DNA of 5,671 nt. Origin: an uncultured Ellagibacter sp. GTDB taxonomy: Bacteria > Actinomycetota > Coriobacteriia > Coriobacteriales > Eggerthellaceae. Numbering within the stretch: position 1 is the first letter of the stretch; each line of letters begins with the position of its first letter. The stretch spans positions 1 through 5,671 of the forward strand of contig CAKTSW010000108.1 in the NCBI GenBank assembly GCA_934613165.1. Reading direction: 5' to 3'. This document shows, piece after piece, positions 5,454 through 5,671 of this stretch. The position numbers and the translations under genes were made by a program. Under the pieces are notes generated by a model. That model had not been told where the DNA came from, searched no databases, and saw only the letters and a program-made list of their open reading frames with translations.

Positions 5454-5671
5454 TTAGTCGAGGCCGATGTAGGCAGGGTACGCGGATTCGCCGTGCGCCG
5501 CAACGTCGAGGCCGCGCGCTTCCTCTTCCTCGCTGACGCGGAGGCTGCCCTTGAAGCAAGCCTTCACGATAAGGCCGATGACCACGTCGAGCACGCCGAC
5601 GAACACGATCGTGATGAGGATGCCCAGGATCTGGCTCACGAGAAGCGACGGGTCGCCGGTGTAGATGAGGC
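5454..5671 (-). CDS. amt: Ammonium transporter, C-terminal fragment (5' end outside window)
   Basis: The last 71 residues of an Amt/MEP/Rh-family ammonium channel, a trimeric inner-membrane protein. The fragment begins LIYTGDPSLLVSQILGIL and contains one long hydrophobic segment (about SQILGILITIVFVGVLDVVI), corresponding to the final transmembrane helix. A cytoplasmic tail follows with RVSEEEEARGLD and HGESAYPAYIGLD. The tail is typical of Amt proteins and contacts PII in characterised complexes. The immediately downstream glnK confirms the assignment. A GTG at 5639 lies inside the helix and is not a gene start. The operon promoter lies outside the window. Confidence 0.93.
   Translation of the reverse strand, partial: LIYTGDPSLLVSQILGILITIVFVGVLDVVIGLIVKACFKGSLRVSEEEEARGLDVAAHGESAYPAYIGLD

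Overview
All genes are on the minus strand. The window most likely comes from a gut member of the Coriobacteriia (Eggerthella/Gordonibacter-like). The reasons are the high-GC housekeeping genes, a PerR-type Fur protein, an amt-glnK pair, and a secreted protein that combines GLUG repeats, a divergent InlB-type repeat and S-layer homology (SLH) motifs. The genus is inferred from style, not proven.

Layout in transcription order (right to left). (1) 5671-5454: the C-terminus of an ammonium transporter, then 5423-5085, a complete PII protein (glnK) 30 bp downstream. Together they form a nitrogen operon that ends in a clear intrinsic terminator (5050-5013). (2) 4931-4521: perR, a peroxide-sensing repressor with a complete set of metal and zinc ligands, preceded by a Per-box-like site over its -10. 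(3) 4279-3029: a lower-GC gene for a Schlafen/AlbA_2 plus HATPase_c_4 plus winged-helix regulator. It is bracketed by two near-identical 56-bp palindromic elements (4301-4356 and 2900-2955), and the upstream copy contains the gene's -10 hexamer. (4) 3028-2437: a non-coding stretch with the second palindromic element, an unexplained hairpin, a good promoter (2723-2695), a small leader ORF with a strong ribosome binding site, and an intrinsic terminator lying inside that ORF. (5) 2430-1: a large secreted SLH surface protein that runs off the window. Its signal peptide and mature region are in different frames, joined by a run of eleven G. Ten or thirteen G would give an open frame of at least 809 codons; the sequenced state stops after 39 codons.

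The most interesting reading is a surface protein controlled at two or three levels: on/off phase variation by slippage in a poly-G tract right after the signal peptide, a leader that could attenuate transcription, and an adjacent AlbA_2-family regulator whose putative operators flank its own gene and sit upstream of the surface-protein promoter. The G-tract frame arithmetic and the repeats are seen directly in the sequence. The regulatory links between them are inference.
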